A DNA stretch of 64,000 nt from Anthoceros angustus. Its lineage: Eukaryota; Streptophyta; Anthocerotopsida; Anthocerotales; Anthocerotaceae. The notes under the pieces were generated by a model. The model was not told the DNA's origin and did not search any database. It saw only the letters and a list, made by a program, of their open reading frames with translations. Below, one piece after another: positions 33,746 to 46,610 of the stretch (position 1 is the first letter of the stretch; each line of letters begins with the position of its first letter). Location of the stretch: contig MU008217.1 of the NCBI GenBank assembly GCA_010909165.1, positions 1 to 64,000 on the forward strand. Direction: 5' to 3'. The position numbers and the translations under genes are program-made.

Positions 33746-34640
33746 TTGTTAGGCTTTCCTAAGGTGCAAGCGGCAATTAGGAGACCCCAATACTTTAGTG
33801 TAGATGAGACCATCCAATTTGTACACCTTTGACATAAAGAACTACTCATCATATTATGATTTCAAGGATGATTTCAAGGATGATTTCAAGGATGATTTCA
33901 AGGATGATTTCAAGGATGAGCAACTTAACAAAACCACTTCTTGTTAGGCTTTCCTAAGGTGCAAGCGGCAATTAGGAGACCCCAATACTTTAGTGTAGAT
34001 GAGACCATCCAATTTGTACACCTTTGACATAAAGAACTACTCATCATATTATGATTTCAAGGATGATTTCAAGGATGAGCAACTTAACAAAACCACTTCT
34101 TGTTCTTCTTCTTCTTCTTCTTGTTAGGCTTTCCTAAGGTGCAAGCGGCAATTAGGAGACCCCAATACTTTAGTGTAGATGAGACCATCCAATTTGTACA
34201 CCTTTGACATAAAGAACTACTCATCATATTATGATTTCAAGGATGAGCAATTTTACCTTTGCATTCGTCTAGACCATTTTACCGAGCACTTATTGTTTGA
34301 TAGATGTTCAATTTTACCGAGCACTTATTGTTTGATAGATGTTCAATTTTACCTTTGCATTCGTCTAGACCATTTTACCGAGCACTTATTGTTTGATAGA
34401 TGTTCAATTTTATAGACCACTTATTGTTTGATAGATGTTCAATTTATGGACCACTTATTGTTTGATAGATGTTCAATTTTACCGACCACTTATTGTTTGA
34501 TAGATGTTCAATTTATGGACCACTTATTGTTTGATAGATGTTCAATTTTATAGACCACTTATTGTTTGATAGATGTTCAATTTTACCGACCACTTATTGT
34601 TTGATAGATGTTCAATTTTACCGACCACTTATTGTTTGAT
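33746..34640. repeat. Three VQ copies, FKD, P35 array
   Basis: VQ at about 33,748, 33,943 and 34,123 with FKD runs of about 5, 2 and 1 words, then a P35 array of ten words (34,240-34,640). In the array, ataga, atgga and accga alternate as in macro-units but in a different order. Confidence 0.86.
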
Positions 34641-35280
34641 AGATGTTCTAATTGTTTTCTTGTGATAGGTACTATAAATGGATATATGATATTTCCTTTA
34701 TGGCACGTTCAAGTTGTTTTCTTGTGAATACATAAGCATTGGGATTCTCATCTTATCTCCATTTTCAAATTTCATGGCCAAACGGAAAAAACATTACTAC
34801 AATAATATAAATTAAACCACTAGCACAACAAAATGGCATGGTTGTGCAACTTAATAATTAAGTCTCCTCACTTGCCTTCTTAATGTACAACATGTCAATT
34901 GGAGAACTAAACTACACCAAATCTTTATCAAGGTGCCCAATATTGCAAGGATGAGCAACTTAATAATTAAGTCTCCTCACTTGCCTTCTTAATGTACAAC
35001 ATGTCAATTGGAGAACTAAACTACACCAAATCTTTATCAAGGTGCCCAATATTGCAAGGTGCAAGCGGCAATTAGGAGACCCCAATACTTTAGTGTAGAT
35101 GAGACCATCCAATTTGTACACCTTTGACATAAAGAACTACTCATCATATTATGATTTCAAGGATGAGCAACTTAACAAAACCACTTCTTGTTTGATAGAT
35201 GTTCAATTTTACCACTTATTGTTTGATAGATGTTCAATTTTACCGAGCACTTATTGTTTGATAGATGTTCAATTTCTTTC
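34641..35280. repeat. Y62, DA piece, duplicated TAIL/HEAD link, VQ, P35
   Basis: Y62 changes to DA at cttgtgaatacataagc (34,720), and DA to TAIL at gcacaacaaaatggc. The passage ttaataattaagtctcc to cccaatattgcaagg occurs twice in tandem (34,848-34,950 and 34,950-35,060). It is a TAIL-to-HEAD shortcut that skips the TAIL end and HEAD start through acaccaaatctt. VQ and three P35 words follow. Confidence 0.82.
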
Positions 35281-36345
35281 ATGGGGATGAATTTGTGGTG
35301 TTTAGCCCTCGTTCATGCATGTGGTGACCGCCACCGTGGTCCTTTGCCTTAAGCTTGATCAAGTCATGCTTATTCTTTTATTGAGCTTGATCAAGTCATG
35401 CTTATTCTTTTATTGAGCTTGATCAAGTCATCAAGACTCAATTTGCCTTCCTTAGCAGCGGTTCCATACATATGGTGACCGCCACCGTGGTCCTTTGCCT
35501 TAAGCTTGATCAAGTCATCAAGACTCAATTTGCCTTCCTTAGCAGCGGTTCCATACATATGGTGACCGCCACCGTGGTCCTTTGCCTTAAGCTTGATCAA
35601 GTCATGCTTATTCTTTTATTGAGCTTGATCAAGTCATCCACATTCTTTTATTGAGCTTGATCAAGTCATCAAGACTCAATTTGCCTTCCTTAGCAGCGGT
35701 TTCATGCATGTGGTGACCGCCACCGTGGTCCTTTGCCTTAAGCTTGATCAAGTCATCCACATTCTTTTATTGAGCTTGATCAAGTCATCCACATTCTTTT
35801 ATTGAGCTTGATCAAGTCATGCTTATTCTTTTATTGAGCTTGATCAAGTCATCCACATTCTTTTATTGAGCTTGATCAAGTCATCAAGACTCAATTTGCC
35901 TTCCTTAGCAGCGGTTTCATGCATGTGGTGACCGCCACCGTGGTCCTTTGCCTTAAGCTTGATCAAGTCATGCTTATTCTTTTATTGAGCTTGATCAAGT
36001 CATCAAGACTCAATTTGCCTTCCTTAGCAGCGGTTCCATACATATGGTGACCGCCACCGTGGTCCTTTGCCTTAAGCTTGATCAAGTCATGCTTATTCTT
36101 TTATTGAGCTTGATCAAGTCATCAAGACTCAATTTGCCTTCCTTAGCAGCGGTTTCATGCATGTGGTGACCGCCACCGTGGTCCTTTGCCTTCCTTAGCA
36201 GCGGTTCCATACATATGGTGACCGCCACCGTGGTCCTTTGCCTTAAGCTTGATCAAGTCATCAAGACTCAATTTGCCTTCCTTAGCAGCGGTTTCATGCA
36301 TTTCATTAACATTATTGATTGAAGATTATTTGTCTTGTTTGAATT
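35281..36345. repeat. L87/L32 array, ~1 kb
   Basis: About nine L87 copies with catgctt and catccac L32 words between them. Ends alternate between ccatacatatgg and tcatgcatgtgg versions. The 35,391-35,600 pair keeps the minus frame. At 36,188 an L87 restarts inside itself through gcctt, giving a shortened copy. Confidence 0.88.
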
Positions 36346-37015
36346 TTACCGAGCACTTATTGTTTGATAGATGTTCAATTTTACCGAGCACTTATTGTTT
36401 GATAGATGTTCAATTTTATACACCACTTATTGTTTGATAGATGTTCAATTTTACCACTTATTGTTTGATAGATGTTCAATTTTACCACTTATTGTTTGAT
36501 AGATGTTCAATTTTACCGAGCACTTATTGTTTGAATTTCTTTCATGGGGATGAATTTGTGGTGTTTAGCCCTCGTTCATGCATTTCATTAACATTATTGA
36601 TTGATTGATTGAAGATTATTTGTCTTGTTTGAATTTCTTTCATGGGGATGAATTTGTGGTGTTTAGCCCTCGTTCATGCATTTCATTAACATTATTGATT
36701 GATTGAAGATTATTTGTCTTGTTTGAATTTCTTTCATGGGGATGAATTTGTGGTGTTTAGCCCTCGTTCATGCATGTGGTGACCGCCACCGTGGTCCTTT
36801 GCCTTAAGCTTGATCAAGTCATCAAGACTCAATTTGCCTTCCTTAGCAGCGGTTTCATGCATTTCATTAACATTATTGATTGATTGAAGATTATTTGTCT
36901 TGTTTGAATTTCTTTCATGGGGATGAATTTGTGGTGTTTAGCCCTCGTTCATGCATGTGGTGACCGCCACCGTGGTCCTTTGCCTTAAGCTTGATCAAGT
37001 CATCAAGACTTAGAT
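36346..37015. repeat. P35 words, S tandem (4 copies), L87
   Basis: Six P35 words (36,346-36,530), then S with its gattgatt part in four rounds (36,535-36,960) of roughly 100-180 bp, the last two split by an L87 copy. The S joins use tttgaattt. Confidence 0.84.
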
Positions 37016-37975
37016 GATGGCTCCTTTATAGATGACCACAACGTTGTCTTAGGTCCTCGAGCAACTCATAATTATTGCTTGGTCGCGAGGAATTCATTAT
37101 TGCTTGGTCGCGAGGAATTCATTATTGCTTGGTCGCGAGGAATTCATTATTGCTTGGTCGCGAGGAATTCATTATTGCTTGGTCGCGAGGAATTCATTAT
37201 TGCTTGGTCGCGAGGAATTCATTATTGCTTGGATGTTTGTGCTCTATAATGTATTTAAAATTGGTCAATATGGATTATTTTTGTGAAAATATATTCAACC
37301 GTGGTGGTTGCTCTCAATATCCTAGGCAAATCAATTGTTAACCGTTGCAAGGATGAGCAATTTTACCTTTGCATTCGTCTAGACCATTTTACCGAGCACT
37401 TATTGTTTGATAGATGTTCAATTTTACCGACCACTTATTGTTTGATAGATGTTCAATTTTACCTTTGCATTCGTCTAGACCATTTTACCGAGCACTTATT
37501 GTTTGATAGATGTTCAATTTTACCTTTGCATTCGTCTAGACCATTTTACCGAGCACTTATTGTTTGATAGATGTTCAATTTCGACCACTTATTGTTTGAT
37601 AGATGTTCAATTTATGGACCACTTATTGTTTGATAGATGTTCAATTTTATAGACCACTTATTGTTTGATAGATGTTCAATTTTACCGAGCACTTATTGTT
37701 TGATAGATGTTCAATTTATGGACCACTTATTGTTTGATAGATGTTCAATTTTATAGACCACTTATTGTTTGATAGATGTTCAATTTTACCACTTATTGTT
37801 TGATAGATGTTCAATTTTACCGAGCACTTATTGTTTGATAGATGTTCAATTTTACCTTTGCATTCGTCTAGACCATTTTACCGAGCACTTATTGTTTGAT
37901 AGATGTTCAATTTTACCTTTGCATTCGTCTAGACCATTTTACCGACCACTTATTGTTTGATAGATGTTCTAATTG
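37016..37975. repeat. G with R25 x6, then P35/X30 array
   Basis: Six R25 copies (37,080-37,230) and complete G, the third occurrence of this unit. The P35/X30 array (37,360-37,970) of about 15 words includes ttcgaccac (37,581), a unique short variant, and ends in gatgttctaattg. Confidence 0.87.
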
Positions 37976-38520
37976 TTTTCTTGTGATAGGTACTATAAAT
38001 GGATATTTGATATTTCCTTTATGGCACGTTCAAGTTGTTTTCTTGTGGTAGCGATATTATATTTATATTTGGTATTTTCTTTTGTGGTATCTTTTGAATT
38101 TTACCGAGCACTTATTGTTTGATAGATGTTCAATTTATGGACCACTTATTGTTTGATAGATGTTCAATTTTACCACTTATTGTTTGATAGATGTTCAATT
38201 TCTTTCATGGGGATGAATTTGTGGTGTTTAGCCCTCGTTCATGCATGTGGTGACCGCCACCGTGGTCCTTTGCCTTAAGCTTGATCAAGTCATGCTTATT
38301 CTTTTATTGAGCTTGATCAAGTCATGCTTATTCTTTTATTGAGCTTGATCAAGTCATCAAGACTCAATTTGCCTTCCTTAGCAGCGGTTTCATGCATGTG
38401 GTGACCGCCACCGTGGTCCTTTGCCTTAAGCTTGATCAAGTCATGCTTATTCTTTTATTGAGCTTGATCAAGTCATCAAGACTTAGATGACCACAACGTT
38501 GTCTTAGGTCCTCGAGCAAC
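37976..38520. repeat. Y62, TAIL piece, P35 x3, L87/L32
   Basis: Two Y62 copies, then tggtagcgatattatat of TAIL up to tatcttttgaattttacc. Three P35 words, S, and an L87/L32 array (38,230-38,485) follow. G starts but leaves at gagcaactcaaccaacc (38,517) through the shared gcaactca. Confidence 0.84.
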
Positions 38521-39160
38521 TCAACCAACCACTTAGATGATGGCTCCTTTATAGATGACCACAACGTTGTCTTAGGTCCTCGAGCAACTCATAATTATTG
38601 CTTGGTCGCGAGGAATTCATTATTGCTTGGTCGCGAGGAATTCATTATTGCTTGGATGTTTGTGCTCTATAATGTATTTAAAATTGGTCAATATGGATTA
38701 TTTTTGTGAAAATATATTCAACCGTGGTGGTTGCTCTCAATATCCTAGGCAAATCAATTGTTAACCGTTGCAAGGATGATTTCAAGGATGAGCAATTTTA
38801 CCGAGCACTTATTGTTTGATAGATGTTCAATTTTACCTTTGCATTCGTCTAGACCATTTTACCGACCACTTATTGTTTGATAGATGTTCACGAGGTGGAG
38901 CGTGGCGAGGATGAGCAACAACAAACCACTTCTTGTTTCCACCTTTAAAATTTGCATACTAAATTGTGCTAACATGAAGTCTTGCGATATGCAATCTCGC
39001 ATCACTTGACCACTTATTGTTTGATAGATGTTCACGAGGTGGAGCGTGGCGAGGATGAGCAATTTTACCACTTATTGTTTGATAGATGTTCACGAGGTGG
39101 AGCGTGGCGAGGATGAGCAACAACAAACCACTTCTTGTTCTTCTTCATCTTCTTCTTGTT
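38521..39160. repeat. G with R25 x2, P35/HINGE, ST insert
   Basis: A second G start is complete with two R25 words. P35 and HINGE words follow. A short ST piece (38,938-39,012) enters at cttcttgtttccacc and leaves at cacttgaccacttattg through gacca, so an ST fragment is embedded in a P35 array. Confidence 0.83.
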
Positions 39161-40095
39161 AGGCTTTCCTAAGGTGCAAGCGGCAATTAGGAGACCCCAA
39201 TACTTTAGTGTAGATGAGACCATCCAATTTGTACACCTTTGACATAAAGAACTACTCATCATATTATGATTTCAAGGATGATTTCAAGGATGAGCAATTT
39301 TACCGAGCACTTATTGTTTGATAGATGTTCAATTTTACCACTTATTGTTTGATAGATGTTCAATTTTATAGACCACTTATTGTTTGATAGATGTTCACGA
39401 GGTGGAGCGTGGCGAGGATGAGCAATTTTACCTTTGCATTCGTCTAGACCATTTTACCGACCACTTATTGTTTGATAGATGTTCACGAGGTGGAGCGTGG
39501 CGAGGATGAGCAACAACAAACCACTTCTTGTTCTTCTTCTTCTTCTTGTTTGAATTTTACCTTTGCATTCGTCTAGACCATTTTACCGAGCACTTATTGT
39601 TTGATAGATGTTCACGAGGTGGAGCGTGGCGAGGATGAGCAATTTTACCACTTATTGTTTGATAGATGTTCACGAGGTGGAGCGTGGCGAGGATGAGCAA
39701 TTTTACCTTTGCATTCGTCTAGACCATTTTACCGAGCACTTATTGTTTGATAGATGTTCACGAGGTGGAGCGTGGCGAGGATGAGCAACAACAAACCACT
39801 TCTTGTTCTTCTTCATCTTCTTCATTTGTTCTTCTTCATCTTCTTCTTCCTCTTCATCTTCTTCTTCCTCTTCATCTTCTTCTTCTTCTTCCTCTTCATC
39901 TTCTTCATTTGTTCTTCTTGTTCTTCTTCTTCTTCATCTTCTTCTTCATCTTCTTCTTGTTAGGCTTTCCTAAGGTGCAAGCGGCAATTAGGAGACCCCA
40001 ATACTTTAGTGTAGATGAGACCATCCAATTTGTACACCTTTGACATAAAGAACTACTCATCATATTATGATTTCAAGGATGATTTCAAGGATGAG
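39161..40095. repeat. VQ, P35/HINGE/X30, CTT, VQ
   Basis: VQ at about 39,157 and 39,958. Between them lie five P35-HINGE composites, some with X30, and a CTT tract (39,803-39,957) rich in cctcttcat and catcttctt. Frames through the tract are compositional. Confidence 0.84.
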
Positions 40096-41485
40096 CAATT
40101 TTACCACTTATTGTTTGATAGATGTTCAATTTTACCTTTGCATTCGTCTAGACCATTTTACCGAGCACTTATTGTTTGATAGATGTTCAATTTTACCGAG
40201 CACTTATTGTTTGATAGATGTTCACGAGGTGGAGCGTGGCGAGGATGAGCAACTTAACAAACCACTTCTTGTTCTTCTTCCTCTTCATCTTCTTCTTGTT
40301 AGGCTTTCCTAAGGTGCAAGCGGCAATTAGGAGACCCCAATACTTTAGTGTAGATGAGACCATCCAATTTGTACACCTTTGACATAAAGAACTACTCATC
40401 ATATTATGATTTCAAGGATGATTTCAAGGATGAGCAATTTTACCGACCACTTATTGTTTGATAGATGTTCAATTTTACCTTTGCATTCGTCTAGACCATT
40501 TTACCGAGCACTTATTGTTTGATAGATGTTCAATTTTACCGAGCACTTATTGTTTGATAGATGTTCACGAGGTGGAGCGTGGCGAGGATGAGCAATTTTA
40601 CCGACCACTTATTGTTTGATAGATGTTCACGAGGTGGAGCGTGGCGAGGATGAGCAACTTAACAAACCACTTCTTGTTAGGCTTTCCTAAGGTGCAAGCG
40701 GCAATTAGGAGACCCCAATACTTTAGTGTAGATGAGACCATCCAATTTGTACACCTTTGACATAAAGAACTACTCATCATATTATGATTTCAAGGATGAT
40801 TTCAAGGACTATCAAACAACAAACCACTTCTTGTTCTTCTTGTTCTTCTTGTTCTTCTTGTTCTTCTTCATTTGTTCTTCTTCATTTGTTCTTCTTGTTA
40901 GGCTTTCCTAAGGTGCAAGCGGCAATTAGGAGACCCCAATACTTTAGTGTAGATGAGACCATCCAATTTGTACACCTTTGACATAAAGAACTACTCATCA
41001 TATTATGATTTCAAGGATGATTTCAAGGATGATTTCAAGGATGATTTCAAGGATGATTTCAAGGATGATTTCAAGGATGAGCAATTTTACCGACCACTTA
41101 TTGTTTGATAGATGTTCACGAGGTGGAGCGTGGCGAGGATGAGCAATTTTACCGACCACTTATTGTTTGATAGATGTTCAATTTTACCACTTATTGTTTG
41201 ATAGATGTTCACGAGGTGGAGCGTGGCGAGGATGAGCAATTTTACCGAGCACTTATTGTTTGATAGATGTTCACGAGGTGGAGCGTGGCGAGGATGAGCA
41301 ATTTTACCGACCACTTATTGTTTGATAGATGTTCAATTTTACCTTTGCATTCGTCTAGACCATTTTACCGAGCACTTATTGTTTGATAGATGTTCAATTT
41401 TACCGCAATCTATGTAGTTGCCATATTTCAATCCTATGACGAAGATCCGTCCTTAGTGGACTTGAATAAATTTCTTCTTCTTGTT
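40096..41485. repeat. VQ x3 with P35/HINGE, FKD, F
   Basis: VQ at about 40,298, 40,676 and 40,897; FKD runs of 2, 2 and 6 words. At 40,803 FKD ends in ggactatcaaacaac, a DA start that returns at once through caaacaac. P35-HINGE words fill 41,080-41,320, and F is at 41,399-41,480. Confidence 0.84.
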
Positions 41486-42480
41486 AGGCTTTCCTAAGGT
41501 GCAAGCGGCAATTAGGAGACCCCAATACTTTAGTGTAGATGAGACCATCCAATTTGTACACCTTTGACATAAAGAACTACTCATCATATTATGATTTCAA
41601 GGATGAGCAATTTTACCGAGCACTTATTGTTTGATAGATGTTCACGAGGTGGAGCGTGGCGAGGATGAGCAACAACAAACCACTTCTTGTTCTTCTTCTT
41701 CTTCTTCATCTTCTTCTTGTTAGGCTTTCCTAAGGTGCAAGCGGCAATTAGGAGACCCCAATACTTTAGTGTAGATGAGACCATCCAATTTGTACACCTT
41801 TGACATAAAGAACTACTCATCATATTATGATTTCAAGGATGAGCAACAACAAACCACTTCTTGTTCTTCTTCTCTTCTTCTTGTTTGAATTTTACCGACC
41901 ACTTATTGTTTGATAGATGTTCAATTTTACCTTTGCATTCGTCTAGACCATTTTACCGAGCACTTATTGTTTGATAGATGTTCACGAGGTGGAGCGTGGC
42001 GAGGATGAGCAATTTTACCACTTATTGTTTGATAGATGTTCAATTTATGGACCACTTATTGTTTGATAGATGTTCACGAGGTGGAGCGTGGCGAGGATGA
42101 GCAATTTTACCGCAATCTATGTAGTTGCCATATTTCAATCCTATGACGAAGATCCGTCCTTAGTGGACTTGAATAAATTTCTTCTTCATCTTCTTCTCTT
42201 CTTCTTCATCTTCTTCTTGTTAGGCTTTCCTAAGGTGCAAGCGGCAATTAGGAGACCCCAATACTTTAGTGTAGATGAGACCATCCAATTTGTACACCTT
42301 TGACATAAAGAACTACTCATCATATTATGATTTCAAGGATGATTTCAAGGATGATTTCAAGGATGATTTCAAGGATGATTTCAAGGATGATTTCAAGGAT
42401 GAGCAATTTTACCGAGCACTTATTGTTTGATAGATGTTCACGAGGTGGAGCGTGGCGAGGATGAGCAACAACAAAGAAAC
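41486..42480. repeat. VQ x3, P35/HINGE, F, FKD x6-7
   Basis: VQ at about 41,483, 41,718 and 42,218. Short CTT tracts at 41,690-41,718, 41,865-41,884 and 42,180-42,218. F at 42,108. FKD run at 42,330-42,402. HINGE closes at 42,440 and leads to T. Confidence 0.84.
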
Positions 42481-43250
42481 ATACAACCATATTACATACA
42501 TATGGTGACCGCCACCGTGGTCCTTTGCCTTAAGCTTGATCAAGTCATCCACATTCTTTTATTGAGCTTGATCAAGTCATGCTTATTCTTTTATTGAGCT
42601 TGATCAAGTCATGCTTATTCTTTTATTGAGCTTGATCAAGTCATCCACATTCTTTTATTGAGCTTGATCAAGTCATCAAGACTTAGATGACCACAACGTT
42701 GTCTTAGGTCCTCGAGCAACTCATAATTATTGCTTGGTCGCGAGGAATTCATTATTGCTTGGTCGCGAGGAATTCATTATTGCTTGGATGTTTGTGCTCT
42801 ATAATGTATTTAAAATTGGTCAATATGGATTATTTTTCACTAGCATAGTAAATAAAAATTATTTATGTATGCTATTCTTTGCAACAACAAACCACTTCTT
42901 GTTCTTCTTCATCTTCTTCTCTTCTTCTTGTTTGAATTTTACCGAGCACTTATTGTTTGATAGATGTTCAATTTTACCTTTGCATTCGTCTAGACCATTT
43001 TACCGACCACTTATTGTTTGATAGATGTTCACGAGGTGGAGCGTGGCGAGGATGAGCAATTTTACCACTTATTGTTTGATAGATGTTCAATTTATGGACC
43101 ACTTATTGTTTGATAGATGTTCAATTTTACCTTTGCATTCGTCTAGACCATTTTACCGAGCACTTATTGTTTGATAGATGTTCACGAGGTGGAGCGTGGC
43201 GAGGATGAGCAACTTAACAAACCACTTCTTGTTCTTCTTCATTTGTTCTT
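42481..43250. repeat. T end, L32, G/T hybrid with R25 x2, P35/HINGE
   Basis: One L87 piece, five L32 words (42,545-42,680), G with two R25 words turning into T, a CTT word, then P35, X30 and HINGE words (42,935-43,205). Confidence 0.83.
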
Positions 43251-43985
43251 CTTCTTCCTCTTCATCTTCTTCATCTTCTTCATCTTCTTCATCTTCTTCT
43301 TACAGTTATTAATTGTATTTAGAAAACTATGAAACTTCTTCACCTCTAGGTATTGTATGTATACATGTTTAGTATAGTGATTATTTTTGTGAAAATATAT
43401 TCAACCGTGGTGGTTGCTCTCAATATCCTAGGCAAATCAATTGTTAACCGTTGCAAGGATGATTTCAAGGATGAGCAATTTTACCGAGCACTTATTGTTT
43501 GATAGATGTTCACGAGGTGGAGCGTGGCGAGGATGAGCAACAACAAAGAAACATACAACCATATTACATACATATGGTGACCGCCACGCCTTGCTTTCTT
43601 TCATGGGGATGAATTTGTGGTGTTTAGCCCTCGTTCATGCATGTGGTGACCGCCACCGTGGTCCTTTGCCTTAAGCTTGATCAAGTCATCCACATTCTTT
43701 TATTGAGCTTGATCAAGTCATCCACATTCTTTTATTGAGCTTGATCAAGTCATCCACATTCTTTTATTGAGCTTGATCAAGTCATCCACATTCTTTTATT
43801 GAGCTTGATCAAGTCATCAAGACTCAATTTGCCTTCCTTAGCAGCGGTTTCATGCATTTCATTAACATTATTGATTGAAGATTATTTGTCTTGTTTGAAT
43901 TTTACCGCAATCTATGTAGTTGCCATATTTCAATCCTATGACGAAGATCCGTCCTTAGTGGACTTGAATAAATTTCTTCTTCATT
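43251..43985. repeat. CTT, T/G hybrid, L32, L87, S, F
   Basis: CTT (43,230-43,300) enters T. T changes to G at gtgattatttttgtg (43,378), the reverse of the usual G-to-T switch and at the same shared gattattttt word. P35 with HINGE, a T end, an L87 hybrid (gaccgccacgccttgc at 43,580), four L32 words, L87, S and F follow. Confidence 0.82.
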
Positions 43986-44455
43986 TGTTCTTCTTCATTT
44001 GTTCTTCTTCCTCTTCATCTTCTTCTTCATTTGTTCTTCTTGTTCTTCTTCATCTTCTTCATTTGTTCTTCTTGTTCTTCTTCATCTTCTTCATTTGTTC
44101 TTCTTCATCTTCTTCTCTTCTTCTTCTCTTCTTCTTCATTTGTTCTTCTTCTTCATCTTCTTCTCTTCTTCTCTTCTTCTTCCTCTTCATCTTCTTCTCT
44201 TCTTCTTGTTAGGCTTTCCTAAGGTGCAAGCGGCAATTAGGAGACCCCAATACTTTAGTGTAGATGAGACCATCCAATTTGTACACCTTTGACATAAAGA
44301 ACTACTCATCATATTATGATTTCAAGGATGATTTCAAGGATGATTTCAAGGATGATTTCAAGGATGATTTCAAGGATGATTTCAAGGATGATTTCAAGGA
44401 TGATTTCAAGGATGATTTCAAGGATGATTTCAAGGATGATTTCAAGGACTATCAA
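43986..44455. repeat. Complex CTT tract, VQ, FKD x11
   Basis: The tract 43,976-44,208 shares its last ~130 bp, word for word, with 45,960-46,095. VQ at 44,208 and then the longest FKD run of the window: eleven 12-bp words (44,316-44,447). It ends in ggactatcaaacaac. Confidence 0.9.
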
Positions 44456-45290
44456 ACAACAAAGAAACATACAACCATATTACATACATATGGTGACCGC
44501 CACCGTGGTCCTTTGCCTTAAGCTTGATCAAGTCATCCACATTCTTTTATTGAGCTTGATCAAGTCATGCTTATTCTTTTATTGAGCTTGATCAAGTCAT
44601 CAAGACTCAATTGCCTTCCTTAGCAGCGGTTTCATGCATGTGGTGACCGCCACCGTGGTCCTTTGCCTTAAGCTTGATCAAGTCATCAAGACTCAATTGC
44701 CTTCCTTAGCAGCGGTTTCATGCATTTCATTAACATTATTGATTGAAGATTATTTGTCTTGTTTGAATTTTACCGCAATCTATGTAGTTGCCATATTTCA
44801 ATCCTATGACGAAGATCCGTCCTTAGTGGACTTGAATAAATTTCTTCTTCATTTGTTCTTCTTCATCTTCTTCTCTTCTTCTTCTTGTTTGAATTTCTTT
44901 CATGGGGATGAATTTGTGGTGTTTAGCCCTCGTTCATGCATGTGGTGACCGCCACCGTGGTCCTTTGCCTTAAGCTTGATCAAGTCATCAAGACTCAATT
45001 GCCTTCCTTAGCAGCGGTTTCATGCATTTCATTAACATTATTGATTGAAGATTATTTGTCTTGTTTGAATTTTACCGACCACTTATTGTTTGATAGATGT
45101 TCAATTTTACCTTTGCATTCGTCTAGACCATTTTACCGAGCACTTATTGTTTGATAGATGTTCAATTTTACCGCAATCTATGTAGTTGCCATATTTCAAT
45201 CCTATGACGAAGATCCGTCCTTAGTGGACTTGAATAAATTTCTTCTTCTTCCTCTTCATCTTCTTCATCTTCTTCATCTTCTTCTTGTTA
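44456..45290. repeat. L87 (deletion variant), S, F, CTT, P35
   Basis: T end, L32 and three L87 copies of the caattgcc type (about 44,607, 44,693 and 44,996), each followed by S. F at 44,769 and 45,165, each with a CTT tract. Two P35 words at 45,075-45,165. The composite L87-S-F repeats in order. Confidence 0.83.
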
Positions 45291-45720
45291 GGCTTTCCTA
45301 AGGTGCAAGCGGCAATTAGGAGACCCCAATACTTTAGTGTAGATGAGACCATCCAATTTGTACACCTTTGACATAAAGAACTACTCATCATATTATGATT
45401 TCAAGGATGATTTCAAGGATGATTTCAAGGATGATTTCAAGGATGATTTCAAGGATGATTTCAAGGATGATTTCAAGGATGATTTCAAGGATGATTTCAA
45501 GGATGATTTCAAGGATGAGCAACTTAACAAAACCACTTCTTGTTCTTCTTCATTTGTTCTTCTTCTTCTTCTTCATTTGTTCTTCTTGTTAGGCTTTCCT
45601 AAGGTGCAAGCGGCAATTAGGAGACCCCAATACTTTAGTGTAGATGAGACCATCCAATTTGTACACCTTTGACATAAAGAACTACTCATCATATTATGAT
45701 TTCAAGGACTATCAAACAAC
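45291..45720. repeat. VQ x2 with FKD x10
   Basis: VQ at about 45,287, FKD of ten words (45,395-45,515), acttaacaaaaccacttc, CTT (45,541-45,587) and VQ again. One FKD word then ends in ggactatcaaacaac and enters T. Confidence 0.88.
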
Positions 45721-46610
45721 AAAGAAACATACAACCATATTACATACATATGGTGACCGCCACCGTGGTCCTTTGCCTTAAGCTTGATCAAGTCATCCAC
45801 ATTCTTTTATTGAGCTTGATCAAGTCATCCACATTCTTTTATTGAGCTTGATCAAGTCATCCACATTCTTTTATTGAGCTTGATCAAGTCATGCTTATTC
45901 TTTGCAACAACAAAACCACTTCTTGTTCTTCTTGTTCTTCTTCATCTTCTTCATCTTCTTCTTCCTCTTCATCTTCTTCATTTGTTCTTCTTCATCTTCT
46001 TCTCTTCTTCTTCTCTTCTTCTTCATTTGTTCTTCTTCTTCATCTTCTTCTCTTCTTCTCTTCTTCTTCCTCTTCATCTTCTTCTCTTCTTCTTGTTAGG
46101 CTTTCCTAAGGTGCAAGCGGCAATTAGGAGACCCCAATACTTTAGTGTAGATGAGACCATCCAATTTGTACACCTTTGACATAAAGAACTACTCATCATA
46201 TTATGATTTCAAGGATGAGCAACTTAACAAAACCACTTCTTGTTCTTCTTGTTCTTCTTGTTCTTCTTGTTAGGCTTTCCTAAGGTGCAAGCGGCAATTA
46301 GGAGACCCCAATACTTTAGTGTAGATGAGACCATCCAATTTGTACACCTTTGACATAAAGAACTACTCATCATATTATGATTTCAAGGATGAGCAATTTT
46401 ACCTTTGCATTCGTCTAGACCATTTTACCGAGCACTTATTGTTTGATAGATGTTCAATTTTACCTTTGCATTCGTCTAGACCATTTTACCGAGCACTTAT
46501 TGTTTGATAGATGTTCAATTTTACCGCAATCTATGTAGTTGCCATATTTCAATCCTATGACGAAGATCCGTCCTTAGTGGACTTGAATAAATTTCTTCTT
46601 CTTCTTGTTT
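45721..46610. repeat. L32, duplicated CTT tract, VQ x2, P35/X30, F
   Basis: Four L32 words (45,790-45,895) lead through ttctttgcaacaac into CTT. Most of 45,960-46,095 duplicates the 44.08-44.21 kb tract. VQ at about 46,095 and 46,269; two P35/X30 words and F at 46,520-46,600. Confidence 0.85.
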
